A stretch of 46,690 bases of DNA from NCBI GenBank assembly GCA_017483805.1, contig JAFUUL010000010.1:1-46690 (forward strand). The letters run 5' to 3'. Below the pieces are notes generated by a model, which saw nothing but the letters and a program-made list of their open reading frames with translations, searched no databases and had not been told where the DNA came from. This stretch comes from Prevotella sp. GTDB taxonomy: Bacteria > Bacteroidota > Bacteroidia > Bacteroidales > Bacteroidaceae. A program made the translations under genes and the position numbers. Shown piece after piece: positions 1-6,592 of this stretch (the first letter of the stretch is position 1; each line of letters opens with the position of its first letter).

Positions 1-7
1 AAAATTC

Positions 8-38
8 TTTGGCGATTCAGAAATTATGTTTATCTTTG
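8..38 (+). promoter_or_regulatory. Bacteroidetes promoter of cassette A
   Basis: TTTG at 8-11, a 19-nt spacer and TATCTTTG at 31-38 match the Bacteroidetes primary sigma consensus TTTG-N19/20-TAnnTTTG. Transcription should start near 43-46 and run into the long leader. The same promoter occurs base for base at 29063-29093 on the minus strand. Confidence 0.85.
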
Positions 39-45
39 CACCCGA

Positions 46-524
46 AATGCCTGCTCATGAGAGGGTGGGCACGTTAAAACAACATCGATGGAACGAGACC
101 CGAGGGCAGTTGTACGCCCAGTCTCGAAAGGACGTTTTCTTAACGTTACTGTCTGTAATGACAAATCTTGCAAATTTGAATCTTAATGCAGCGGTGATGC
201 AACAGAAGCGTCCGCGTGGGTTGATTTTATATCCTCCTGCGACCAAATTTCCTTTTATATATAATAAGGTGTATGCCACAAGATGGGCATACTATCTTTG
301 CGTATGTATGGGGCAATGGGACAAATCGTGATTTGTCGCATTGTGGTTCAATTGTACATTGTCAATCATCCATTGACGATTGTCAATTGGTCTATGGTCG
401 TGGTGTGTCATATATATCGCTCGGCGTGGGCAGGCTTTACGTTGCTTATCCTCATTAAGGGGCAATGCAAGAGCCTGTCATTAGGGATAAGCGCGGAGAG
501 ATACATACTCCCACGTCTTTTTTG
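46..524 (+). ncRNA. Candidate structured leader RNA, copy A
   Basis: A ~600-nt untranslated region separates the promoter from the start codon at 661. Helices visible here and kept in copy B include CGAGAC/GTCTCG (94-99/121-126) enclosing GGGC/GCCC (104-107/116-119); ACGTT/AACGT just after it; GTATGCC/GGCATAC (271-277/286-292); and the terminal CGTGGG/CCCACG hairpin (425-430/510-515) followed by T6. In the 271-292 helix, copy B has an A-T pair where this copy has G-C, a compensatory change. The AGGCT (432-436)/AGCCT (472-476) and GCTTATCC/GGATAAGC (444-451/485-492) pairings cross each other, so they are either a pseudoknot or alternative folds. It could be a free ncRNA ending at the terminator, or an attenuator or riboswitch-like leader. 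I do not recognise a named RNA family. Confidence 0.5.
423..523 (+). terminator. Terminator-like hairpin inside leader A
   Basis: The outer stem GGCGTGGG/CCCACGTC (one G-U pair) closes a ~80-nt branched domain and is followed at once by TTTTTT (518-523). This is the arrangement of an intrinsic terminator or attenuator, placed ~140 nt before the start codon. It is also present in copy B (28644-28746 minus). Confidence 0.6.
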
Positions 525-660
525 TTTCCGTACGTTTGTGATGTGAGTAATGACCAGCAGGGGAGTGCCGGCCAGCACCTCTGTGTGCCCTCTGCTAAGA
601 AAGATTTTAATCATTTATAAACATTTATTATTCACATTATTAACAAAAACATTTCAAATT

Positions 661-3600
661 ATGAGAAGAAATTTTCTTATTTTGATGTTGCTGTCTCTCT
701 TGCCGCTGGCAGGGTGGGCTGCAGACATTCAGTATTCTTGGACAGTTACTGCGCCAAGTATTACTTATGGAGACACTCAGACCCTTTCGGTTAAACTCGG
801 TACTGAGGACGTTGATGAAGACAAGTATGTCGTAACCTATTTCCATGACAACAATGGTTCAGTAGGTGAAGCAATTACTGGTGCCCTGAGCAAACAGGAT
901 GTTGGTGACTACTGGGTGAAAGTAACTGCAAGTAATACCCAGACAACATGGGAAGGCGAGATTGTAAAGTCTTTCAAGATCAACAAGGGTACTATTACTG
1001 TTAAAGTGAAAAACGCAGACTTCTTCGTAAAGGCCTACAAGGCTGCAGATCCTTCTAACGGTAGCATTGCTTATAACACTACTGATGTTCCTATTACTTT
1101 CTCTAAAACTCCTAACGGTGAGACAATTGCCAACTCGGTGAACACTGGTGCAGTTACCTACTCTTATGGCTCAAACCAGAATGCTAACTTTGACAAGGAT
1201 GGTGCTAACCCTCTGACTACTGGTGACAACGGTTATAAGATTAGTTTTTCAGGTATCACCTTGAAGGAGTCAGCAGAAAAGAATTACAATCTTGTATGGG
1301 AAGACCGTTACATGAAGATTAAGCAGATTGTGTTTGATGTTACAAGCGAATGGGATGGCACAACCGCAAATGCTACTGGTTTCCGCGTAACTTCTGACTA
1401 TGAAAGTGCAACCCCCTTCGATTATAGTGCAGACCATCAGGCTCCTAACTATACGGTTGTTTGGAAGTATGGTACTACTGCAGATGCCAAGATGACTCTG
1501 ACTGCTGGTACTGACTTTATCCTGAACTACAAAAATACTACTTTGAGTACTGACGCTGCCACTACTGCTATCGACGCTGGTGCTTACACTACTACTTTTG
1601 CTAGCAAGTCCAAAGCCAACTTCGTTGCCAACGCAACAGCCAACAATAACAAACTTGGTGATTTCACTATCAGCAAGGGCGCTCTGACCATTATGGTCAT
1701 TCCTCGTACAAAGACATTCGACGGTACTCCATTTAACTCTACTGGCGATGGCGTACAGTTCTACGTTACTGGTTGGGTAACTAAAGATCTGTCGGCTACT
1801 ATCGCGAACAACTATCTTAGTGTCAATTCTTCAGATGTTAGCGCTCTTAAGAAAGATGCCGCTGAATATGCTGTACATGCTACATTGGATAACAATGCAA
1901 CCTATAAGAGAGGTGGTACGAATGTGAATGCAAAAGTTATCGATAACTACGAGCCTAACGTCAGCGTTCCTACGAACTGGACTATCGAGAAGATGGCGTT
2001 CAGCGTGACACCCAAAGCCCAGGCAAAGGGCTATAGCGCAGCAATGCCAGACCTGACTGCTACCGATGCGCTGGTCATTCCTGTTCTTGCTGAGGACGAT
2101 CCTGCTACTACGGATGTAGATGAGACTGTCACCGCTGGTGCTATCACCACAGATGAGGCTACTACTATCAAGAGTGCTCTGAAGTTGGCTTGGGGCGTTG
2201 AGAACCCTGAAGCAGCAGAAGGTGAACAGGTTACACTGAATCAAAACAGTCCCATCGGCACCTATAATAAAGGTATTCTGTTGACAAAACTTCCTGATGA
2301 CAACACTAATGGCAATGGTACAGATAAAATTTCAGATGCTCAGAGAGCAGTCCTGAAGAACTACGAAATCACTCTGAACAATGCTACATTGACTATTAAT
2401 GGTGCAAACTTCACGATTATTCCTCTGGTAGCAGCGACAGAGTATGGCAAGGCTATTGCTCCTTCTGCAGTTGCCTTCAATGAAGCAAATCAGCCTATCG
2501 CTATTAACGAGTCTGCTGTTGCTTATGAGTACTATCAAGGTACAACGAAGTTGTCTGCTGCTCCTACAGCAGTCGGCAGTTACACTGTCAAGATTGTTGA
2601 AAATGACAAGATTGCTAAGGGTAACTACGTTGGTGGTGAAATCACCTACCAGACTGGTAACTTCAATATCACTAAGAAAGCACTGACTCTGACAGTTGCT
2701 AACTTGAGCCTGCACAAGGGTGACACCCGTACCACGCTGCGCAAGTATGCGAAGTTGACCAATGAGAATGGTGTGCTTGACGGAGAGACTATTGAGTATG
2801 AATTCGATTTCCAGGCCGGAACGAACAACCTACAGTTTGGAAATGTTGGCACCGACCACAAGATTACAAGTGATGCTGGTACCTATGCAGGTTCTATCAA
2901 GGCTACCCTGAAGAATGGTACTAACAATAACGGCAACTATGATATTACCTTCACTCCTGGTAATTTGACAATTTTGTCAACCTATGCTCTGTTCATTGAT
3001 GAAGCAGATACTCAGGTTGAAGATAAGATTGTTGATGCCGCTCTGACCTGCACTGGTGACGCTACTATCAAGTACACTGTAACTCTGTCTGATCGCGAAC
3101 TGAAGAAGGATCAGTGGAATGTTATGGTTCTGCCATTCGACGTGAAACCTTTTGACTTCTGTAATGATATCGAATGCTATGCAGTATTCAATACGCTGAA
3201 GTCTGCTAGCGGTGAAAATGTGAAGTTCGGTTTGTGGACCCAGACCATTCCTGCTAACCAGCCGTTCTTGGTTAAGCCTGTTGATAATGTTAAATTCGAA
3301 ACATACGATGCTGACACCGAGACATACACATATGTAGAGTTTGATGATGTTGTCATTAAGAACTCTTCAACAACTCAGAGCGTAGGTGATGCTAAGTTCA
3401 TCGGAACCTACAAGACGCTGCAGATTCCCGCTGCCGAAACTGGTTACAGCAACTGGGCAATGCAGGGCGGTAAGTTCGAGAACATTGGTTCTGATACTCC
3501 TGATCTTGGATTCACTCGCGCTTACCTCCTGCTGAAGACTACTTCTGAGGCACGTATCACTGTCGAGGAGGCTGATGGTAGCACAACGGCTATCAGTGGC

Positions 3601-3726
3601 ATCACAGCCGACGGCGTGGCTGTCGAGGCTGACGGCTGGTACAACCTGAACGGCGTGAAGATGCAGGCTGCACCCACTCAGAAGGGCATCTACATCCGCA
3701 ATGGTAAGAAGATTATTGTTAAGTAA
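661..3726 (+). CDS. Secreted Ig-like/MBG-type repeat protein A
   Basis: A 1021-aa surface or secreted protein. The start at 661 is chosen because it opens a typical signal peptide (MRRNFLILMLLSLLPLAGWA, cleaved after the Ala-rich end); the open frame reaches back to 550 but that part is leader DNA. The body (about residues 25-780) is a string of ~80-100-residue beta-rich repeats with phrases such as YGxAxxP, GxYTxxI and NxxxTxxNATLTI, typical of MBG/Ig-like domains. These are joined by lysine-rich linkers ('ITKKALTLTV', 'INKGTITVKV'). A C-terminal domain (about 795-970) has 'WNVMVLPFDV' and 'IPANQPFLVKP'. The last ~35 residues (GWYNLNGVKMQ...QKGIYIRNGKKIIVK) resemble a Bacteroidetes sorting tail. 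Its function is unknown; adhesion or surface coating is an inference. It lies in a cassette with the leader RNA and the 51-aa peptide downstream. A paralogue with the same signal peptide and C-terminus is at 24928-28425. Confidence 0.85.
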   Translation: MRRNFLILMLLSLLPLAGWAADIQYSWTVTAPSITYGDTQTLSVKLGTEDVDEDKYVVTYFHDNNGSVGEAITGALSKQDVGDYWVKVTASNTQTTWEGEIVKSFKINKGTITVKVKNADFFVKAYKAADPSNGSIAYNTTDVPITFSKTPNGETIANSVNTGAVTYSYGSNQNANFDKDGANPLTTGDNGYKISFSGITLKESAEKNYNLVWEDRYMKIKQIVFDVTSEWDGTTANATGFRVTSDYESATPFDYSADHQAPNYTVVWKYGTTADAKMTLTAGTDFILNYKNTTLSTDAATTAIDAGAYTTTFASKSKANFVANATANNNKLGDFTISKGALTIMVIPRTKTFDGTPFNSTGDGVQFYVTGWVTKDLSATIANNYLSVNSSDVSALKKDAAEYAVHATLDNNATYKRGGTNVNAKVIDNYEPNVSVPTNWTIEKMAFSVTPKAQAKGYSAAMPDLTATDALVIPVLAEDDPATTDVDETVTAGAITTDEATTIKSALKLAWGVENPEAAEGEQVTLNQNSPIGTYNKGILLTKLPDDNTNGNGTDKISDAQRAVLKNYEITLNNATLTINGANFTIIPLVAATEYGKAIAPSAVAFNEANQPIAINESAVAYEYYQGTTKLSAAPTAVGSYTVKIVENDKIAKGNYVGGEITYQTGNFNITKKALTLTVANLSLHKGDTRTTLRKYAKLTNENGVLDGETIEYEFDFQAGTNNLQFGNVGTDHKITSDAGTYAGSIKATLKNGTNNNGNYDITFTPGNLTILSTYALFIDEADTQVEDKIVDAALTCTGDATIKYTVTLSDRELKKDQWNVMVLPFDVKPFDFCNDIECYAVFNTLKSASGENVKFGLWTQTIPANQPFLVKPVDNVKFETYDADTETYTYVEFDDVVIKNSSTTQSVGDAKFIGTYKTLQIPAAETGYSNWAMQGGKFENIGSDTPDLGFTRAYLLLKTTSEARITVEEADGSTTAISGITADGVAVEADGWYNLNGVKMQAAPTQKGIYIRNGKKIIVK

Positions 3727-3745
3727 TCAATCATGACTTGATAAG

Positions 3746-3781
3746 AGTTCGCTCACGCTCGCAAGTGAGTGTGGGCGAACT
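3746..3781 (+). terminator. Hairpin between the repeat protein and the small peptide
   Basis: AGTTCGC (3746-3752) pairs with GCGAACT (3775-3781), with TCAC/GTGA inside. It is followed by TGCTTTC, a weak T-tract, so it may be a partial terminator or an mRNA-stabilising hairpin within the cassette. Confidence 0.45.
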
Positions 3782-3814
3782 TGCTTTCAGTATAACAAAA
3801 AAGAAAGGAAAGAA

Positions 3815-3970
3815 ATGAAGATGAAAGAATATATGGCTCCAGAAATGGATGTCCTTGAGATTAAGATGCAGGCTCAGTTGATGGCCGGAAGTGTGTCAAC
3901 GAGCGATGATGATGATGACGACATCTTTGGTGGCGATAGTGGATATGATCCTAGCAAGCCACTGGACTAA
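3815..3970 (+). CDS. Small acidic peptide of the cassette, copy A (51 aa)
   Basis: A 51-residue open frame starting MKMKEYMAPEMDVLEIKMQA, followed by QLMAGS, a run of six Asp and a Gly/Asp/Pro-rich tail. It has no signal peptide or membrane segment. A relative, MKKEYMMPELDVVELKGQIA then LLAGS and an acidic tail, lies in the same place after the second repeat protein (24716-24838 minus). The shared pattern is KEYMxPExDVxE(I/L)K-x4-LxAGS with a variable acidic tail, like a conserved leader followed by a variable core. A purine-rich stretch (AAGAAAGGAAAGAA) precedes the ATG. Its function is not recognised. Possibilities are a peptide precursor or a small partner of the repeat protein. Conservation of both sequence and position is the main argument that it is real. 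Confidence 0.7.
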   Translation: MKMKEYMAPEMDVLEIKMQAQLMAGSVSTSDDDDDDIFGGDSGYDPSKPLD

Positions 3971-3988
3971 TATGTTGTAATCTTATCC

Positions 3989-4018
3989 TGGGGCGCAGGG
4001 TTCACATCTTGCGCCCCA
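3989..4018 (+). terminator. Perfect 9-bp hairpin after the small peptide
   Basis: TGGGGCGCA (3989-3997) and TGCGCCCCA (4010-4018) form a perfect 9-bp GC-rich stem with a 12-nt loop 18 bases after the stop codon. No clear T-tract follows, so termination may be partial and the next two genes could be read through. Confidence 0.5.
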
Positions 4019-4051
4019 ATATTCAAGATCTGTTAATGAATTAATCAAGCA

Positions 4052-4444
4052 ATGAGAAAAATACTGGACGAGTACCTGGAAGAGAATGGAATCAGAGCGC
4101 AAATAGATGGAAATGAAGTCACGTTTAGTGTAAACCAACTTAATTTCCTTTTTCGCTCATTTCCTGATGACCCGTTCTTCATCCAGATGTTTTTGCCCAA
4201 AATAGAAGACTATGAAGTAAAAGAGCGGAGAGACATCATTGCTGATATTAACAGACGTTTCAAAGTGGCCAAGATAGTGGAAATAGACGAAAGGCCATGG
4301 ATAGTCGCTGACTGCTTTGTCTATTCCAAAGAAAACGGACATGCTCTTATTGGAAGACTCATCAAGTTATTGACCGATGTGATAAATGAATATAGAGAGA
4401 ATGTAACTAATTCTGTGACTTCAGAAAGCAAAGACGAACAATGA
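4052..4444 (+). CDS. YbjN-like small cytoplasmic protein (hypothetical)
   Basis: A 130-aa soluble protein without a signal peptide or membrane segment. The opening 'ILDEYLEENGIRAQIDGNEVTF' followed by an alpha/beta pattern ('FFIQMFLPKI', 'VKERRDIIADINRRFKVAKI', 'RPWIVADCFV') resembles YbjN / type III secretion chaperone-like folds. This is a resemblance by eye, not a firm family call. It overlaps the next gene by 4 bp (ATGA), so the two are probably co-translated. It sits downstream of cassette A, while cassette B has no such pair. The DNA is AT-rich compared with the polysaccharide genes that follow. Confidence 0.6.
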   Translation: MRKILDEYLEENGIRAQIDGNEVTFSVNQLNFLFRSFPDDPFFIQMFLPKIEDYEVKERRDIIADINRRFKVAKIVEIDERPWIVADCFVYSKENGHALIGRLIKLLTDVINEYRENVTNSVTSESKDEQ

Positions 4445-4962
4445 GTACAACAATCCATCTTGAGCACGATAAACCTAGTGATGAAGTGGTAGGGAAGAAG
4501 ACTCACCTTGCCCACTTCTGGTGGGTTATTTGTTTGCTTTTACTCATCATAGTTATACTTGCTGCCCTACTCTGCACCAATATACAGATGTTCGAACACA
4601 GGATAATGACATTCCTGTCATTTACAGCGACGCTGTTGTCTATCGTCTTGTCAATATTTGCTATCATGTACTCTTTCTACTCCATGAAGGAATCCTCCCA
4701 ACAGTGGAATGCAGTGAAAACGGCAGTAAAGTCGATAGAGGCCTATACAGATATTCTGAGCAAAAGTACACAGCAATTGGTAGAACAGGTAATCAAGATC
4801 AATAGAGATCTAGGGTCTATGCAGGGAATGATGGGAGCATCAAATGAGATACCTAAAAAGGATAATCCCGGCTCAATAGAAAATGTCATAAGTAATACTC
4901 AGAGTCAAGCAAGAAGAACTGCGTTCTTCAGTGATAGGAGATCCTTGCAGAACAAAGATTAG
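4441..4962 (+). CDS. Two-helix membrane protein with a coiled-coil-like tail
   Basis: A 173-aa protein that I do not recognise. Residues ~28-48 and ~56-78 are hydrophobic helices separated by a short loop. Residues ~80-130 are polar and probably helical ('ESSQQWNAVKTAVKSIEAYTD', 'STQQLVEQVIKINRDLGSM'), like the cytoplasmic tail of small sensor-like or scaffold membrane proteins. The last 40 residues are rich in Asn, Ser and Arg and look disordered. It is translationally coupled to the YbjN-like gene (4-bp overlap), which suggests a soluble partner plus a membrane anchor. The function is unknown. Confidence 0.6.
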   Translation: MSTTIHLEHDKPSDEVVGKKTHLAHFWWVICLLLLIIVILAALLCTNIQMFEHRIMTFLSFTATLLSIVLSIFAIMYSFYSMKESSQQWNAVKTAVKSIEAYTDILSKSTQQLVEQVIKINRDLGSMQGMMGASNEIPKKDNPGSIENVISNTQSQARRTAFFSDRRSLQNKD

Positions 4963-5124
4963 GTGTTAATTGTCACTAATGGGATTACATAGACTTAGGA
5001 ACAATCAGGCAGGGCCTTGATCCTGCATTTATGGGCAGGCATTTTATTTCCATATCAGGAGTGAGGTCTTGCCTGGTTTATCGCAAGTAGCCCAAGGCGT
5101 TGGGGCAGGAGAATCGGATTCTCG

Positions 5125-5263
5125 CTTGTCGGCACTTGTCCCCTAAGTAGGGGAAAGTAAATGTTTTAAATTGTTAATAAAATGACACATTCGGCCGCTG
5201 GCTCGTGAGAGTAGGTAGGCCCGCAAAAAACGAAGTCGCCGGCCCGTGAGGGTCGGCGATCTT
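5125..5263 (+). repeat. Rpn 3'-flank repeat, left copy (inverted to 24390-24525)
   Basis: About 140 bp, closely matching the reverse complement of 24390-24525. Read on the plus strand it holds a CCCC/GGGG mini-hairpin near 5150, the invariant AAATGTTTTAAATTGTTAATAA, then two small hairpins with GTGA loops: CTC-GTGA-GAG and CGCCGGCCC-GTGA-GGGTCGGCG. On the minus strand it follows the remnant of an Rpn gene, just as the right copy follows the intact gene. Confidence 0.85.
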
Positions 5264-5303
5264 TATCTTACAAGGACAGAAATTTCCGTAATTACCGTAA
5301 TGG

Positions 5304-5366
5304 CTATAGCCCCTCTATATCTTCCACTGTGAGGCCAGTGATCTTTGGTACATACGGGTAAAAATG
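5304..5366 (-). pseudogene. Remnant of the C-terminus of an Rpn-family nuclease
   Basis: Read on the minus strand, the bases up to the TAG at 5304-5306 encode PYVPKITGLTVEDIEGL followed by the stop. The intact Rpn protein at 23399-24370 ends AELIAKYTGLTVEDIEKL. The upstream body of the gene is missing, so this is a decayed or truncated copy. It continues directly into the shared 3'-flank repeat. Confidence 0.75.
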
Positions 5367-5369
5367 AAG

Positions 5370-5440
5370 ACAATCCTGCTATCCTGCTTCTCTGATGGCC
5401 AACGTACTTGTTTTCAGTGTGTTAGGGGTAGCAGGATTGT
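5370..5440. repeat. 12-bp inverted repeat with a 47-nt loop
   Basis: ACAATCCTGCTA (5370-5381) and TAGCAGGATTGT (5429-5440) are perfect complements. Further ATCCTGCTTC iterations follow to about 5480. It could form a large hairpin, but no function can be assigned. Confidence 0.7.
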
Positions 5441-5626
5441 GTTTTGATCCTGCTTCCATCCTGCTTCTGATCCTGCTTCTGCTTGATTTGACTGTGCTTC
5501 TGATGGCACTTTACGTTTGTTTCTATGCTTGTTTTTGGGGATAAGTATCGTGGAAACCGGGGACGAAGAGGCATGAATCAGGGAGAAAGGTGCCTTTAAA
5601 CTTCCTTGCGCCTATAGGCAAAAGAC

Positions 5627-5670
5627 CTTGCGGCTCCAGCCAAAAGGTCTTGCGGCTCCAGCCAAAATGA
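5627..5670. repeat. 22-bp tandem duplication
   Basis: The segment CTTGCGGCTCCAGCCAAAA begins at 5627 and again at 5649, giving a 22-bp period. It contains GGCTCCAGCC, itself a partial palindrome. It lies ~80 bases upstream of the licD1 promoter. Confidence 0.8.
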
Positions 5671-5752
5671 TTTTGCGCTCCGAAGCAGAAGCAGGGTGGA
5701 AGCGGGTGTTTAAGGTGGGGGTGGTCAAAAAACAGGCAATTCGTTTGGCGGT

Positions 5753-5777
5753 TCGCTTTAGTTTTCGTACTTTTGCA
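5753..5777 (+). promoter_or_regulatory. Promoter of the licD operon, abutting the start codon
   Basis: TTTG (5753-5756) and TACTTTTG (5770-5777) resemble the Bacteroidetes promoter, though the spacer (13 nt) is shorter than usual. The -7 box ends 2 bases before the ATG at 5780. If it is active, the mRNA would be leaderless or would start inside the gene. Confidence 0.5.
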
Positions 5778-5779
5778 GT

Positions 5780-6592
5780 ATGAATTACGAGGTGAGGAGC
5801 GTGCAACAGCGCATACTGGGCAATCTGCTGGCGGTGGACAAGGTGTGCCGCGAGCACGGACTGCACTACTACATCTACGACGGCACCATGCTGGGGGCTG
5901 TGCGCCACGGTGGCTTCATCCCCTGGGACGACGACCTGGACATCGCCATGCCGCGCGAAGACTACGAGGTATTCATCGCCCATGCCAACGAATGGCTGCC
6001 CGGGCCCTACGAATTTGTGTGCAGCGAACTGGACGAGGCCTATCCGCTGCCGTTCGGCAAGGTGCAGGACGGCAGCACCACGCTGATAGAGCGCGAGCAC
6101 CTGTACTATCTGGGCGGGCTCTACATCGACGTGTTCCCCATCGACGGGGTGCCGGCGAACAGCCTGCTGCGCCGCTGGCATCTGGTGAGATATGACATCC
6201 TGAAGAAGGCGGTCTACATGGCCTATCGCAATCCCTATCGCCACGGACGGGGGCCGACGAGTTGGCTGCCCCTGCTGTGCCGCAAGGTGCTGGGGCAGCA
6301 GCGGCTGCAGCGCATGACGCGCCGGCTGCTGACGAAGTATCCGTTCAAGGACTGCCAGCAGGTGTGCGTGTATGATGACGGGTTCCACGGGATCGTCAGC
6401 AAGGCGGTGCTGGGCGAGCCGACGCCAGTGCGCTTTGAGGGCGAGGAGGTGATGGGCGTGGAGCATGCCGACGCCTATCTGACCCATATGTATGGCGACT
6501 ACATGACGCCGCCGCCGGCACAGGAGCAGCGGCAGCACCGCTTCCACTACGTAGACTTCAACCTATCCTATCATGACTACCAAAGCAAATAA
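5780..6592 (+). CDS. LicD-family phosphotransferase 1
   Basis: A 270-aa LicD-family protein. LicD enzymes have a nucleotidyltransferase fold and attach phosphocholine or similar phospho-groups from CDP-activated donors to cell-surface glycans. The family signature is clear at residues 31-57: YYIYDGTMLGAVRHGGFIPW followed by DDDLDIAM, where the Asp residues bind the catalytic metal. A second metal or substrate motif, 'LYIDVFPIDGVP', lies near residue 113. It is soluble with no signal peptide, so it acts on the cytoplasmic face of the membrane. It is first of three overlapping plus-strand genes (licD1-licD2-kinase). The donor (choline, ethanolamine, glycerol or other) cannot be read from sequence. 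GTG codons at 5792 and 5801 are alternative starts if the transcript begins after 5780. Confidence 0.88.
   Translation: MNYEVRSVQQRILGNLLAVDKVCREHGLHYYIYDGTMLGAVRHGGFIPWDDDLDIAMPREDYEVFIAHANEWLPGPYEFVCSELDEAYPLPFGKVQDGSTTLIEREHLYYLGGLYIDVFPIDGVPANSLLRRWHLVRYDILKKAVYMAYRNPYRHGRGPTSWLPLLCRKVLGQQRLQRMTRRLLTKYPFKDCQQVCVYDDGFHGIVSKAVLGEPTPVRFEGEEVMGVEHADAYLTHMYGDYMTPPPAQEQRQHRFHYVDFNLSYHDYQSK

Larger units (their letters stand above)
1..735. repeat. Left arm of a ~29-kb-spaced inverted repeat (leader plus signal-peptide DNA)
   Basis: This segment is repeated in inverted orientation at about 28366-29100. The first 60 bases are identical by eye. The rest of the leader is clearly alignable with scattered substitutions and an extra ~80 bases in this copy (about 320-400). 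Homology continues through the start codon and the first ~20 codons of the secreted protein and then stops. The left boundary may lie outside the window. Confidence 0.9.
4963..5752. other. Long intergenic region with hairpins, repeats and a gene remnant
   Basis: No intact gene is seen in these ~790 bases. The region holds a CCTGC/GCAGG hairpin followed by CATTTTATTT near 5020-5050 (possible terminator of the upstream pair), a palindromic GAGAATCGGATTCTC near 5109-5123, the 140-bp repeat at 5125-5263, the remnant of an Rpn gene, the 12-bp hairpin at 5370-5440, iterations of ATCCTGCTTC between 5380 and 5480, and a 22-bp tandem repeat at 5627-5670. Confidence 0.6.

Noticed and set aside
26-331. 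Open frame MFIFAPEMPAHERVGTL... in leader A
   Set aside because: Its ATG overlaps the -7 box, upstream of the expected transcription start, and the frame is broken after ~17 codons in copy B. The conservation is of RNA or DNA, not protein.
5612-6547. Long minus-strand open frame over licD1
   Set aside because: Shadow frame in GC-rich DNA; low-complexity protein with no motifs, while the plus-strand LicD motifs are clear.
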